Source: Desulfocapsa sp. (GTDB taxonomy: Bacteria > Desulfobacterota > Desulfobulbia > Desulfobulbales > Desulfocapsaceae). From it: a stretch of 64,000 bases of DNA. A program made the position numbers and the translations under genes. Positions within the stretch are counted from its first letter, which is position 1. Every line of letters begins with the position of its first letter. The notes below the pieces were generated by a model. The model was not told the origin of the DNA. It did no database searches and worked only from the letters and a program-made list of their open reading frames with translations. Positions 17,312 to 25,326 of this stretch are shown here, in pieces. The stretch is from the NCBI GenBank assembly GCA_029935315.1, contig JAOZKN010000003.1:3430-67429 (forward strand), given 5' to 3'.

Positions 17312-17689
17312 GGGATCAAACTCTCCGTTCACTACACATTTCACATTTTTTAAGGTTGTGCTGAAAAAAACAATCCGCAAAACAACTTCTGCGCTAAGCA
17401 AAATAGCGTAGCCTTACTACTCCAGTCAAGAACAATCTCTCTATTTCCAGTGTGTCAGAGGCAAAAAATCTACCCGCTGCACATGCAGTACCACGTAAAT
17501 TGAGAGACAAGAGGACAAAGCATTTCAACCGGAAGTCAAACTCTGCCACAGCACCTTCTCCGGCACCTGGCCATCAACTTTCAGCAGACATGTAATGGGA
17601 TCCAATATTGGCAGGCAAGCCACTCCTCATCGCCCCTGAAAATCTATCATCCATTGTTTTCTCCCCGGTAATTCCCGAGGAGACATCTA
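17312..17689. other. Intergenic region upstream of the metal ABC operon
   Basis: About 378 nt between the start of the DUF6162-like gene and the end of the large beta-helix gene, both on the - strand. It should hold the promoter of the metal operon. I see no convincing Zur- or MntR-type palindrome and no clear -35/-10 pair. The only legible structure is the hairpin at 17661-17682. Confidence 0.4.
17661..17682 (-). terminator. Hairpin just after the large beta-helix gene
   Basis: Read on the - strand, CTCCTCGG pairs with CCGGGGAG (one G-U pair) around a 6-nt loop, 8 nt beyond the stop at 17690. There is no U-tract after it, so intrinsic termination is only possible. Confidence 0.4.
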
Positions 17690-20600
17690 CTATTCAGCAG
17701 GCAGGTTGGCAGGCACAGCAGACTCAACGGGTACGTCGGCAGGCACTGCAGATACAACTGCAAACTCTTCAGGTAACTCAGCAAAATCATTCTTCTGGTA
17801 CTGATAACCCGGGTCTGTGACGTCTTGTTTTACTGCAGCATCAAAATAACTCGTAATATCAGCACTTCCATTTCCATCAAAAGCAGGGGCGCTGGAAAGA
17901 GCTGATGCACCCGCCTGAGTATCAAGATAATTCACCGTATTGTTCCACAAATTATTATGTTTGTTCTGTATAATAGCTCCAGGTTCCTGAAACAGATCCG
18001 GGCCGATATAGTTAACAAGCCCGCCAACAAGATTATTACTGATAATATTATTTTCGACCACTGCTGTAAATCCTGCCGGTTGCGGATACCCCAGAACAAG
18101 CCCACCACCCCTGATTTTTATCTTCCCGGGATTGTTCGAATCAATGGTATTGTTTGTAATAAAAACATTACTCAGATTAAAAGAGCTTACATTCACCCCA
18201 AGGTGGTCGTTTCTGACAACAAGATTATTTTTGATAATAATATCATCGAAGGCAAAACGTTTAATGGTAGACAATGGACTGATAACAATACCATCAAAAT
18301 TATTAAAAACGTGGTTACCCTCTATTACAGGAGAGGCCACCTCACGAGCACCAACTCCCAGACGATTATTATATATATAATTAGCTCGAATTCTGGGCCG
18401 TGCCTTTCCCCGGCAACCAATCCCTACAATATTATTCTCATACACCCGGTTATTGTAAATATGGGCCATACTGTCCTTCCCATTTCCAATCCCCACGTCA
18501 TTGTTATAAATCAGGTTTCCATGTACCTTTGCCTTATTCGTCAGGGCAGGCGAGCCATGTATGCCCATCCCGTGGTTATTCCCGGTAATCCTGTTATTAA
18601 AAATATCCGGTGACGAATCCCAAATATTTATCCCATGGCCCAGCTCACCACTACCACCACCAGTGATCACAAAACCTTCAATTTTTCCTGCACGATCTCC
18701 AAGATAAAAAACTGCAATGGTATTCTTATTCCCTTTTTGACGGCCACCATCAATAATCGGCCAGTTTTTTCCAATGAGATTAACGCTTTTGTCTATAACC
18801 AGCAATTCGGCATAACGCCCTTCCTGAACGATGATATCGTCCCCGGGGCTTGCAGCATCCAAAGCGGCCTGAATAGTTGGATATTCCTCAGGAACACGGC
18901 GAATTCCCGCAGTAACGGGTTTCCTGGTACTGATATTGATCGCCACTGCTGCACTGTCAAGTTCGCCATCGTTCACGACCAGCTGCACAGTATAGGAGCC
19001 ATCCACATCAAGATGAAACGAACTGCTGTCCCCACTACTGCTGGAGAGACTCGCCTGACTGCCTGCTGGCTTAAAGATCATGGTCCATTGATAACTGAGC
19101 GGGGCTCCTTCAGGATCTTTACTGGCATTTCCATAGACTGTGAGCGTATCTCCTGCCTTCATTTGAGAAATAACTTCAGCAATAGTTGCCACAGGCTTCC
19201 GATTCATCGGTACATGTATTTGCACTGTCTGGAGCTCACTGGCTACGCCCTGTGAATCAGTAACAAGCAAACTGGCGATATAGTCACCAGCTTTATCAAT
19301 TTTAAATGCAGTTTTCACTCTGTCTGCTTTGCGCAGTTTTGCAGCACTGCCCTCAGGAGTCTGAGTAAGTGTCCACTGATATGTCAACATATCTCCATCG
19401 GGGTCAAGACTCTCTTTCCCGTCAAGGACTGCCCGACTTCCAACAAACGCCTGGGGTACCGCTCCAATGACCGCTTGCGGAGAACTGTTCCCCGTTCTCT
19501 CTTCGGCTTTGGCCAGGGGGCCGCCATAAAAGCCCATATCATTTCGCTCAGAGCCAAGGGAAGAGGGGAAATGAACATCATTAAACTCAGGCTTACGATC
19601 ACCACTGTCTATTGCAGGAGAACGTGCCTGCAGGTGATAATCGTGCCCCGCCCTGTCCTTAAAAAGAGGGTCTGCGATAATATTTCTTGTTTTCTGGTAA
19701 CTGGTCTCATCTTCATACCCTCCGAACTGTGGCTTAACACACCAGAGGTAATGCGGATCACAGTCTCCACCGTTACCGTTTGCAAAAAGTAAATTATGGT
19801 CATACCCCTTGCCGGCGCCACGAATACCAGCATCAATGTTATGACTAACTATATTATTTTTGATCGTTGGAACTGCTGTGGGATCCTCAATAAGAATTCC
19901 GGCCCAGTCATTCCCGTCAATTGTGTTATTAATAATTTCAACAGGCATTGGTACACTACGAATTCCTGCACGCGCATTGTCATAAATAAGGTTATTGACA
20001 ATACTCCCGGTGGCAGTCTGCACATTTATACCGGAACGCTTGTTACTGTGTAAGATATTCTCCACAATCTCAAACGTAGATACAGGTTTTTTACCGCTGC
20101 CAATTGCCGAGAACCCATTATCCCAGATCTGATTTCCTTTGATTGTGAGCGCAGAGCCCTTCTGCAGGTACACACCTGCCTGTTCATTTGCGTAAATACG
20201 GTTGTTTACTATAAGGGCAGAGCTTGTACTGCAAAAAATACCGGAAGGTTCATTGTCCCTGACAGTATTATTCTGTAGCGTTGGTGAACTCTGGTTACAA
20301 TAAATCCCGGAACCTTCTGAGGTATCAGCGTTTTGCAGTAATGTACCATGGATAATTGTAAATCCATCAAGGACGGCACCATCGGCACAATGCACCACCG
20401 GCCCTTTTGCCTTGATACCGTCAATAATCGTCTCAAGCGTGGTGATATCCCGCCTGGAGAAATCTGCACTCCAGCCTCCCTCCAGGATCACCCCTTCTTT
20501 CATCTTGATACGCTCAAAATACGTACCACCCGCAACTTTAATGGTATCTCCGGAAACAGCCGCAGCCAAGGCCTTGCTGATACTTGAATGCTGGGCTGGT

Positions 20601-20707
20601 ACTTGCAGCTCAGCAGCAACACCCAATTCACCGAAGACAGTAAGGGAAAGAAACAGACAGGTAACAGCAAGGGGAGTGTTCAAATTTCTTTTTTTCATAT
20701 CATTCAT
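17690..20707 (-). CDS. Large secreted protein: beta-helix, two PKD-like domains, second beta-helix
   Basis: 1005 residues. The signal peptide ends near GVAA. Block 1 (~35-385) opens with a DUF1565-like start (SISKALAAAVSGDTIKVAGGTYFERI) and runs through Asn-rich parallel beta-helix coils. Two PKD-like domains follow (~409-590), each with a DPDGDMLTYQWTL- or DPEGAPLSYQWTM-type strand. Block 2 (~600-930) is another beta-helix, opening with TIQAALDAASPGDDIIVQEG. The C-terminus has short Ala-Val-Pro repeats (SAVPADVPVESAVPANLP). No anchor is seen. It is third in a beta-helix gene trio (21792, 20720, 17690) divergent from 12-haem cytochromes. A structural or polymer-binding surface role is inferred. 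Confidence 0.8.
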   Translation of the reverse strand: MNDMKKRNLNTPLAVTCLFLSLTVFGELGVAAELQVPAQHSSISKALAAAVSGDTIKVAGGTYFERIKMKEGVILEGGWSADFSRRDITTLETIIDGIKAKGPVVHCADGAVLDGFTIIHGTLLQNADTSEGSGIYCNQSSPTLQNNTVRDNEPSGIFCSTSSALIVNNRIYANEQAGVYLQKGSALTIKGNQIWDNGFSAIGSGKKPVSTFEIVENILHSNKRSGINVQTATGSIVNNLIYDNARAGIRSVPMPVEIINNTIDGNDWAGILIEDPTAVPTIKNNIVSHNIDAGIRGAGKGYDHNLLFANGNGGDCDPHYLWCVKPQFGGYEDETSYQKTRNIIADPLFKDRAGHDYHLQARSPAIDSGDRKPEFNDVHFPSSLGSERNDMGFYGGPLAKAEERTGNSSPQAVIGAVPQAFVGSRAVLDGKESLDPDGDMLTYQWTLTQTPEGSAAKLRKADRVKTAFKIDKAGDYIASLLVTDSQGVASELQTVQIHVPMNRKPVATIAEVISQMKAGDTLTVYGNASKDPEGAPLSYQWTMIFKPAGSQASLSSSSGDSSSFHLDVDGSYTVQLVVNDGELDSAAVAINISTRKPVTAGIRRVPEEYPTIQAALDAASPGDDIIVQEGRYAELLVIDKSVNLIGKNWPIIDGGRQKGNKNTIAVFYLGDRAGKIEGFVITGGGSGELGHGINIWDSSPDIFNNRITGNNHGMGIHGSPALTNKAKVHGNLIYNNDVGIGNGKDSMAHIYNNRVYENNIVGIGCRGKARPRIRANYIYNNRLGVGAREVASPVIEGNHVFNNFDGIVISPLSTIKRFAFDDIIIKNNLVVRNDHLGVNVSSFNLSNVFITNNTIDSNNPGKIKIRGGGLVLGYPQPAGFTAVVENNIISNNLVGGLVNYIGPDLFQEPGAIIQNKHNNLWNNTVNYLDTQAGASALSSAPAFDGNGSADITSYFDAAVKQDVTDPGYQYQKNDFAELPEEFAVVSAVPADVPVESAVPANLPAE

Positions 20708-20719
20708 TATTGCCAGGTA

Positions 20720-21799
20720 TCATTTTTGAGTTATGACAGCACCGGGACCACCATAGGCCCCCATATCATTGACAGATCCATCAACATTCTCATAAAACGG
20801 GTCTATATTTCCTGCATTCATCGCTGGAGACCCCGGTAACAGATGGAAGTCACCTGCTTTTGCATCGACGAACAATGGATCTGCCGCAAGGTTTCCATTC
20901 ATTCCACGGAAAGTACCATCCCCAATCACTGAATTCACCGGGCGGGCAGAAGGACCAACCTGTTTCAGAAAAAGATCATCTTTTGTATTATGCCAGAGTA
21001 TAATATTTGTCAAGCGAACAGAACCCTTGTCAACCACGATTCCGCCACCAAAATCTGCAATATTTTCAACGATGGTCGTGTTGGCAATATCGGGTGCAGC
21101 ACGGTCAAAAGAAAGCCCTCCTCCGTAGGCTGCCCTGTTTTTCCAGATAACATTATTCCTCACGCGAATGGAATCACGGTAACCGGCAATTGCCCCACCA
21201 GAATTCACGGCCTCGTTGGCGATAAAGCGATTGTTCGTAAGCAAAGCGGAAGAACGATAGGAGAACAGGCCACCACCGGTAACAATTGCCTTATTACCTT
21301 CAATAATATTTCTGTCTATTCTTGGGGTAGAAAGTATATCACAATAAATACCTCCTCCATACACCGCTTCATTGCCTGTAATCACATTATTTCTTATTAC
21401 GGGAGCAGATTCCGGGGCACAATAAATCCCCCCGCCCTTTAAGTCCTTCTTCCGGGGACTGGACATGCTGCGAATGGTAAAGCCTTCCAAAACAGCCTTA
21501 CTCCCTGCTGAAAAACTGACCACAGGCCCTCTCCCTGTACCCTGAAGGATCGTCTGTTCGGGACCTGCAGCACTTTTTAATATCAGCAAATCATTGACAA
21601 TCAGCAAATTATCAAAAAAAAACTTATAGGTACCCGGTGCAACAATTATAGTATCACCAGACTCCGCTTTACTTACAATGTCCTGCAGTGAAAGTGTTTT
21701 CTGCGGAAAATAAAGTGTTGCCGCAAAAGAACGATCCGGAAAAAATCCCAGGAGAACACAAAAAGTACCCGTAAGGAGCAGACGATATATTTTATTCAT
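20720..21799 (-). CDS. Secreted parallel beta-helix protein
   Basis: 359 residues from the ATG at 21799, which overlaps the upstream gene's stop by 8 nt (ATGAATAA). The signal peptide is MNKIYRLLLTGTFCVLLGFF to about FAA. The mature protein begins with SLQDIVSKAESGDTIIVAPGTY, a typical DUF1565 opening, followed by coils such as NNVITGNEAVYGGGIYC and NRFIANEAVNSGGAIAG. The Gly-Gly-Gly-Ile spacing marks the polymorphic-outer-membrane-protein/choice-of-anchor style of beta-helix. The C-terminal SPAMNAGNIDPFYENVDGS...NDMGAYGGPG is common in this class. No catalytic residues are recognised. Confidence 0.78.
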   Translation of the reverse strand: MNKIYRLLLTGTFCVLLGFFPDRSFAATLYFPQKTLSLQDIVSKAESGDTIIVAPGTYKFFFDNLLIVNDLLILKSAAGPEQTILQGTGRGPVVSFSAGSKAVLEGFTIRSMSSPRKKDLKGGGIYCAPESAPVIRNNVITGNEAVYGGGIYCDILSTPRIDRNIIEGNKAIVTGGGLFSYRSSALLTNNRFIANEAVNSGGAIAGYRDSIRVRNNVIWKNRAAYGGGLSFDRAAPDIANTTIVENIADFGGGIVVDKGSVRLTNIILWHNTKDDLFLKQVGPSARPVNSVIGDGTFRGMNGNLAADPLFVDAKAGDFHLLPGSPAMNAGNIDPFYENVDGSVNDMGAYGGPGAVITQK

Positions 21800-23024
21800 T
21801 TTCCCAGGAGGTAAAATCAATCCCTGCTGTAACATTTTGATAAATGGTATTGCGCCGAATAACGGCAGTCTTGATATCAGTTATACGAATACCAGCAGTC
21901 AGGTTCCCATGAATGTCATTATCTTCAATGACAATATGATCAACACTCCATAAAGCGATTCCGGCTTTGCGGTTATCAAACATAGTATTATAACGAATCC
22001 TGACGTTATCCACTCTTTTGCAAAGAATAGCAGATGTCATATTTCCATAAATAATATTGTTTTCCACAACAGCATCAGCTTCAGTCTCCATGCCACCCAG
22101 CCCCTTCAATCCAATACCGGCTCTCCTGTTATTGAACAAGGTGTTTCCCCGAATTAGCAGGGGTTTTTCAAAAGAAGAGAAGTTAATCGCTCCAACCCCG
22201 ACCCCGTTAGCATAAATCACATTATTTTCAATGATCGGCCTCGCCATTTCCCGAACACCAATTCCTGGTGCAACACGATCATCATCCCACCCTTCCGGGT
22301 ACTCGTTGTCAAAAATTTCATTATCGATGATATGGGCCTCGGAATTACTTCCGTTTCCAATACCTAGGGAATAATTTTTGTAGATCACATTATTGCGAAT
22401 CACGGGCCGGGCAACTGCGTCCAGCGCCGGCCCCATACCGACACCAAGACCGGTCGCCAAAATCGCTCCCCAGCTTTTATTGCCGGTAAAAATGTTATTT
22501 TCAACCAATGGAGAACAGCCGCGAATTTCCATAAGGAATAAATTTATACCAGAAATATATTTGGGCATATTCTGAAAAGTGAATCCATCGACCCGCATGG
22601 GGGCAACCGCTTCCGTGGGAAACTGGATCAGGTATCCGGCCTCTTCAAGCTCACTGCCATCGATAATCGTCCTGAGCGTTCGGCGCAGCACCTTTTTCAG
22701 ACCCGGGCCATCAACCAGTGCATTGCCGTCTTCACCGTCGTAACTTACCAGATTCACGCCCTCTTTGAGGACGATACGTTCATAGTAGGTCCCGGGGTAG
22801 ACGAGAACGGTATCTCCTTCGTAGGCCTCCTCCATGGCCTCCATAATGCTAAAATAATCATCGGGCACCAGTAGTTCAATGGCTTCTGCAGAGGATGCAG
22901 AAAAAAAAAGGAGCAAAATGGGACACAGGAGAGAAAAAACCGGGAAGCATTTAAAAAAACGCAGCAGGCGAAGAGTAGAGATATTTGGGGGCAAGGAAAT
23001 TTGGCATTCAACTTCTCTGTTCAT
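21792..23024 (-). CDS. Secreted parallel beta-helix protein (first of three)
   Basis: 410 residues. A long N-terminal region with a hydrophobic core (FSLLCPILLLFFSASSAEA) acts as signal peptide. A DUF1565-like start (DDYFSIMEAMEEAYEGDTVLVYPGTYYERI) leads to beta-helix coils such as NNVIYKNYSLGIGNG and NNIIYGNMTSAI. The phrase DNEIFDN...GIGVREMARPIIENNVIYANGVGVGA closely resembles block 2 of the 1005-residue protein at 17690, which shows common ancestry. It is the promoter-proximal gene of the beta-helix trio, opposite the 12-haem cytochromes. Confidence 0.78.
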   Translation of the reverse strand: MNREVECQISLPPNISTLRLLRFFKCFPVFSLLCPILLLFFSASSAEAIELLVPDDYFSIMEAMEEAYEGDTVLVYPGTYYERIVLKEGVNLVSYDGEDGNALVDGPGLKKVLRRTLRTIIDGSELEEAGYLIQFPTEAVAPMRVDGFTFQNMPKYISGINLFLMEIRGCSPLVENNIFTGNKSWGAILATGLGVGMGPALDAVARPVIRNNVIYKNYSLGIGNGSNSEAHIIDNEIFDNEYPEGWDDDRVAPGIGVREMARPIIENNVIYANGVGVGAINFSSFEKPLLIRGNTLFNNRRAGIGLKGLGGMETEADAVVENNIIYGNMTSAILCKRVDNVRIRYNTMFDNRKAGIALWSVDHIVIEDNDIHGNLTAGIRITDIKTAVIRRNTIYQNVTAGIDFTSWENE

Positions 23025-23150
23025 TCCACTTTATTACTCTTTTCTGCAAAAAAAGGCTATTTTTTCCTTCTAAACGAAGTGAAATCGGCCCATCTGAGTC
23101 TTGTAAACAAGAGCAATTTCAGGACAATTAAACCAGAACGCTCTTTTTTA

Positions 23151-23168
23151 TGAATGAACATTCATTGA
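23151..23168. promoter_or_regulatory. TetR/FadR-type operator-like palindrome
   Basis: TGAATGAACATTCATTGA agrees with the Bacillus-type FadR box TGAATGAATANTCATTCA at nearly all positions. The box is known from TetR-family fatty-acid regulators; no such regulator is encoded in the window. Confidence 0.35.
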
Positions 23169-23360
23169 AAGGTTGACCCACACGGTTTCTTGGATTATCC
23201 TGCCCCGATGTGTGTATTTCGATGATAAGCATGCTCTGTTTCATATCACACACTGTGTGTAAAGAAATGCTGCCATCTATGTAAAGACGTATACATTTTT
23301 TCAGTAAATATAACAGTTCAGAATGAGGCCTGTGTTGGGTGACATTCTGAAAAATTTTAT

Positions 23361-23379
23361 CATTTCAATACATGAAATG
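23361..23379. promoter_or_regulatory. 19-bp inverted repeat before the cytochrome gene
   Basis: CATTTCA-ATACA-TGAAATG is a perfect 7-bp dyad ending a few nt before the AGGGGGAG ribosome site of the gene at 23394. It could be an operator or, in the mRNA, a small hairpin near the ribosome site. Confidence 0.4.
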
Positions 23380-23393
23380 TTTTAGGGGGAGTT

Positions 23394-24182
23394 ATGAAAA
23401 AATCCATCTTCACGGCAGCCTTTTTGCTGGCCGTCAGTTTTGTTATCTCAACAGGTACTGCCTGGGCCGCCGATCCAGAACTGGAAGACAGCGACTGCAT
23501 CAAATGTCACACACAGATTGCCAATGACAATAAGGCCGACGGTGGGAAGCATCTCTCAGAAGTCGCTTGTCTTGATTGTCACGTTGGTGGCCATCCCCCT
23601 GGAATCCCAAAAGGTGACATGATCCCTCAGTGTTCCATGTGTCACGAGGGAGAAGCACATTACGAAGTGCCTAACTGCCTGGGATGTCACCAGAACCCGC
23701 ACCAACCCCTTCGTATCGTTTTCGGTGAGGACAATGTGGCAGTATGTAATACTTGTCATACCACTCAGGTAAGTGAAGTACAAAACAACCCCAGTGCCCA
23801 TGGTGAGTTTGACTGTGCGTCCTGCCACCATGACAAACACGGCTATATTCCAGACTGTATGGAATGTCATGAGCCGCATCGTGACGGGCAGACATATGCC
23901 GTCTGTATCACTTGTCACCTTGTCCATCAGCCAACGAATGTCACCTACGTAGAGAGTATCCCAAATCAGGATTGTGGCGCTTGTCACGGTGACCTGACTA
24001 CTCTTCTCGCTGATGGCGCAAGCAAGCATGCTGCTCTGCAATGTGCAACCTGCCATAAAGACACACATGGTTTTATCCCTGCATGTCAAACTTGTCACGG
24101 AGTGCCTCATCCGCAATCAATGATGGATAAGTTTCCGAAATGTCTGGATTGTCATAAAGATCCACATGACCTTGATGTCTAA
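23394..24182 (+). CDS. Periplasmic dodecahaem (12 CXXCH) c-type cytochrome
   Basis: 262 residues. The signal peptide ends at AWA, and AGGGGGAG precedes the ATG. Twelve motifs: CIKCH, CLDCH, CSMCH, CLGCH, CNTCH, CASCH, CMECH, CITCH, CGACH, CATCH, CQTCH and CLDCH. Recurrent CHxxPH and KHG elements supply likely distal histidines. The haem order and spacing follow the lipoprotein cytochrome immediately downstream (24209) and the cytochrome at 11120. About one haem per 20 residues is dense, as in periplasmic electron shuttles such as the dodecahaem ExtA of Geobacter; that resemblance is in haem number and layout only. Confidence 0.93.
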   Translation: MKKSIFTAAFLLAVSFVISTGTAWAADPELEDSDCIKCHTQIANDNKADGGKHLSEVACLDCHVGGHPPGIPKGDMIPQCSMCHEGEAHYEVPNCLGCHQNPHQPLRIVFGEDNVAVCNTCHTTQVSEVQNNPSAHGEFDCASCHHDKHGYIPDCMECHEPHRDGQTYAVCITCHLVHQPTNVTYVESIPNQDCGACHGDLTTLLADGASKHAALQCATCHKDTHGFIPACQTCHGVPHPQSMMDKFPKCLDCHKDPHDLDV

Positions 24183-24208
24183 TGCGTGAAAAAGGGAGAA
24201 AAAGACCA

Positions 24209-25180
24209 ATGAAGAGCATAAACAAACTCAGAGTACTGGCAGGACTTACAGTCCTGTCATGCTCGATAGCATTTATGGGCTGCGCCAATCAGGAACAGGA
24301 TACGGCAGCACCGGCTGACGCTGACCAGGCAGCCATGGTAGAAACTGTTCAGAGCAGTGGCGAAACAGCTCAAATGCCAGCTGAACAACAGGCATCTGAG
24401 GCACCACTGTATATGGAGTTGCCCAGAAGCCTGAGTCCTGTTGAATGTGGTGGCTGTCACTACGGTCAATACACCAGGCTCCAGAAGAGTGACTCAAAGC
24501 ATCGCTTTGACTGCCTTGACTGTCATGATCAACTGCACGCCAACATTCCCAGCAAAAACAACTATAACGAAATATTACCAAAGTGTGCGACCTGTCATGA
24601 AATGCCTCATGGTGAGGCATTTCCAAATTGTGCACAATGTCATCAGGATCCCCATTCGCCTTTGATCATTCCATTTGCAGGTGTTCAGGGAAATATCAAA
24701 AACAATGCGGGTAAAGACGTTGTTGCCTGTGAGGTATGCCACTACGACACCGAAGGGAAGGAAATGGAAACCTACCCAAGCAAACATAACGTTGATGTGG
24801 GATGTACCGGTTGTCACGGTGATGAAAAGCATGGTGTTCGCCCAAGCTGTTTTGACTGTCATGAACCCCATACTGCTGAGCAGGTATATGCAGACTGCCT
24901 TGTCTGTCACCAGCCACATAGTGCAATGAACATTCTTCCGTATCCCGAAGAAATGTCAAATACAGTCTGTGCTGCCTGTCATACAGGAATATATGACAAC
25001 TTACAGGCAAACCACACCAAACATACGGATCTGCAGTGCGCAAGCTGCCATGTTACCCATGGCCAGATTCCACGATGTCAGGACTGCCATGATGAACCCC
25101 ATGGTGCTGCTGTACATAAACGATTCCCTGACTGTCTGGAATGCCATGTGGACCCACATGACCTCCCCGTAAAGCCATAG
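24209..25180 (+). CDS. Dodecahaem c-type cytochrome lipoprotein
   Basis: 323 residues from the ATG at 24209, preferred over an ATG at 24182 because GGGAG lies 10 nt upstream and the signal peptide then starts normally (MKSINKLRVLAGL). A lipobox-like IAFMGC predicts lipidation. A ~45-residue Ala/Gln/Glu-rich tether precedes twelve motifs: CGGCH, CLDCH, CATCH, CAQCH, CEVCH, CTGCH, CFDCH, CLVCH, CAACH, CASCH, CQDCH and CLECH. It is a paralogue of its upstream neighbour with an added anchor, so a soluble/anchored pair at the membrane is likely. The terminator at 25201 follows. Confidence 0.93.
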   Translation: MKSINKLRVLAGLTVLSCSIAFMGCANQEQDTAAPADADQAAMVETVQSSGETAQMPAEQQASEAPLYMELPRSLSPVECGGCHYGQYTRLQKSDSKHRFDCLDCHDQLHANIPSKNNYNEILPKCATCHEMPHGEAFPNCAQCHQDPHSPLIIPFAGVQGNIKNNAGKDVVACEVCHYDTEGKEMETYPSKHNVDVGCTGCHGDEKHGVRPSCFDCHEPHTAEQVYADCLVCHQPHSAMNILPYPEEMSNTVCAACHTGIYDNLQANHTKHTDLQCASCHVTHGQIPRCQDCHDEPHGAAVHKRFPDCLECHVDPHDLPVKP

Positions 25181-25200
25181 TCCTTTAATAACGAATACCC

Positions 25201-25236
25201 TCTCCTGATCTTCCGTGTTACTGGAAGATCAGGAGA
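25201..25236. terminator. Hairpin ending the cytochrome operon
   Basis: A perfect 14-bp stem (TCTCCTGATCTTCC with its complement) and an 8-nt loop, 20 nt after the cytochrome stop and between convergent genes. There is no following T-run; it may act on both transcripts. Confidence 0.6.
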
Positions 25237-25326
25237 GACTTCTCCATCGCAGCCCCCTCCCCCCCCTTTTTCAGACTTCCTACTAACTGATTGTCACGAC
25301 AAGCATATCCCTGGTCACCAGCCGGA

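Larger units (their letters stand above)
23025..23393. promoter_or_regulatory. Divergent control region between beta-helix and cytochrome operons
   Basis: 369 nt separating the - strand beta-helix trio from the + strand cytochrome pair. It holds several palindromes: a TetR/FadR-operator-like site (23151-23168), a 13-bp palindrome ACACACTGTGTGT (23248-23260) and a 19-bp inverted repeat directly before the cytochrome ribosome site (23361-23379). No strong sigma-70 -35/-10 pair is evident. The density of dyads suggests tight, shared regulation. Confidence 0.55.
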
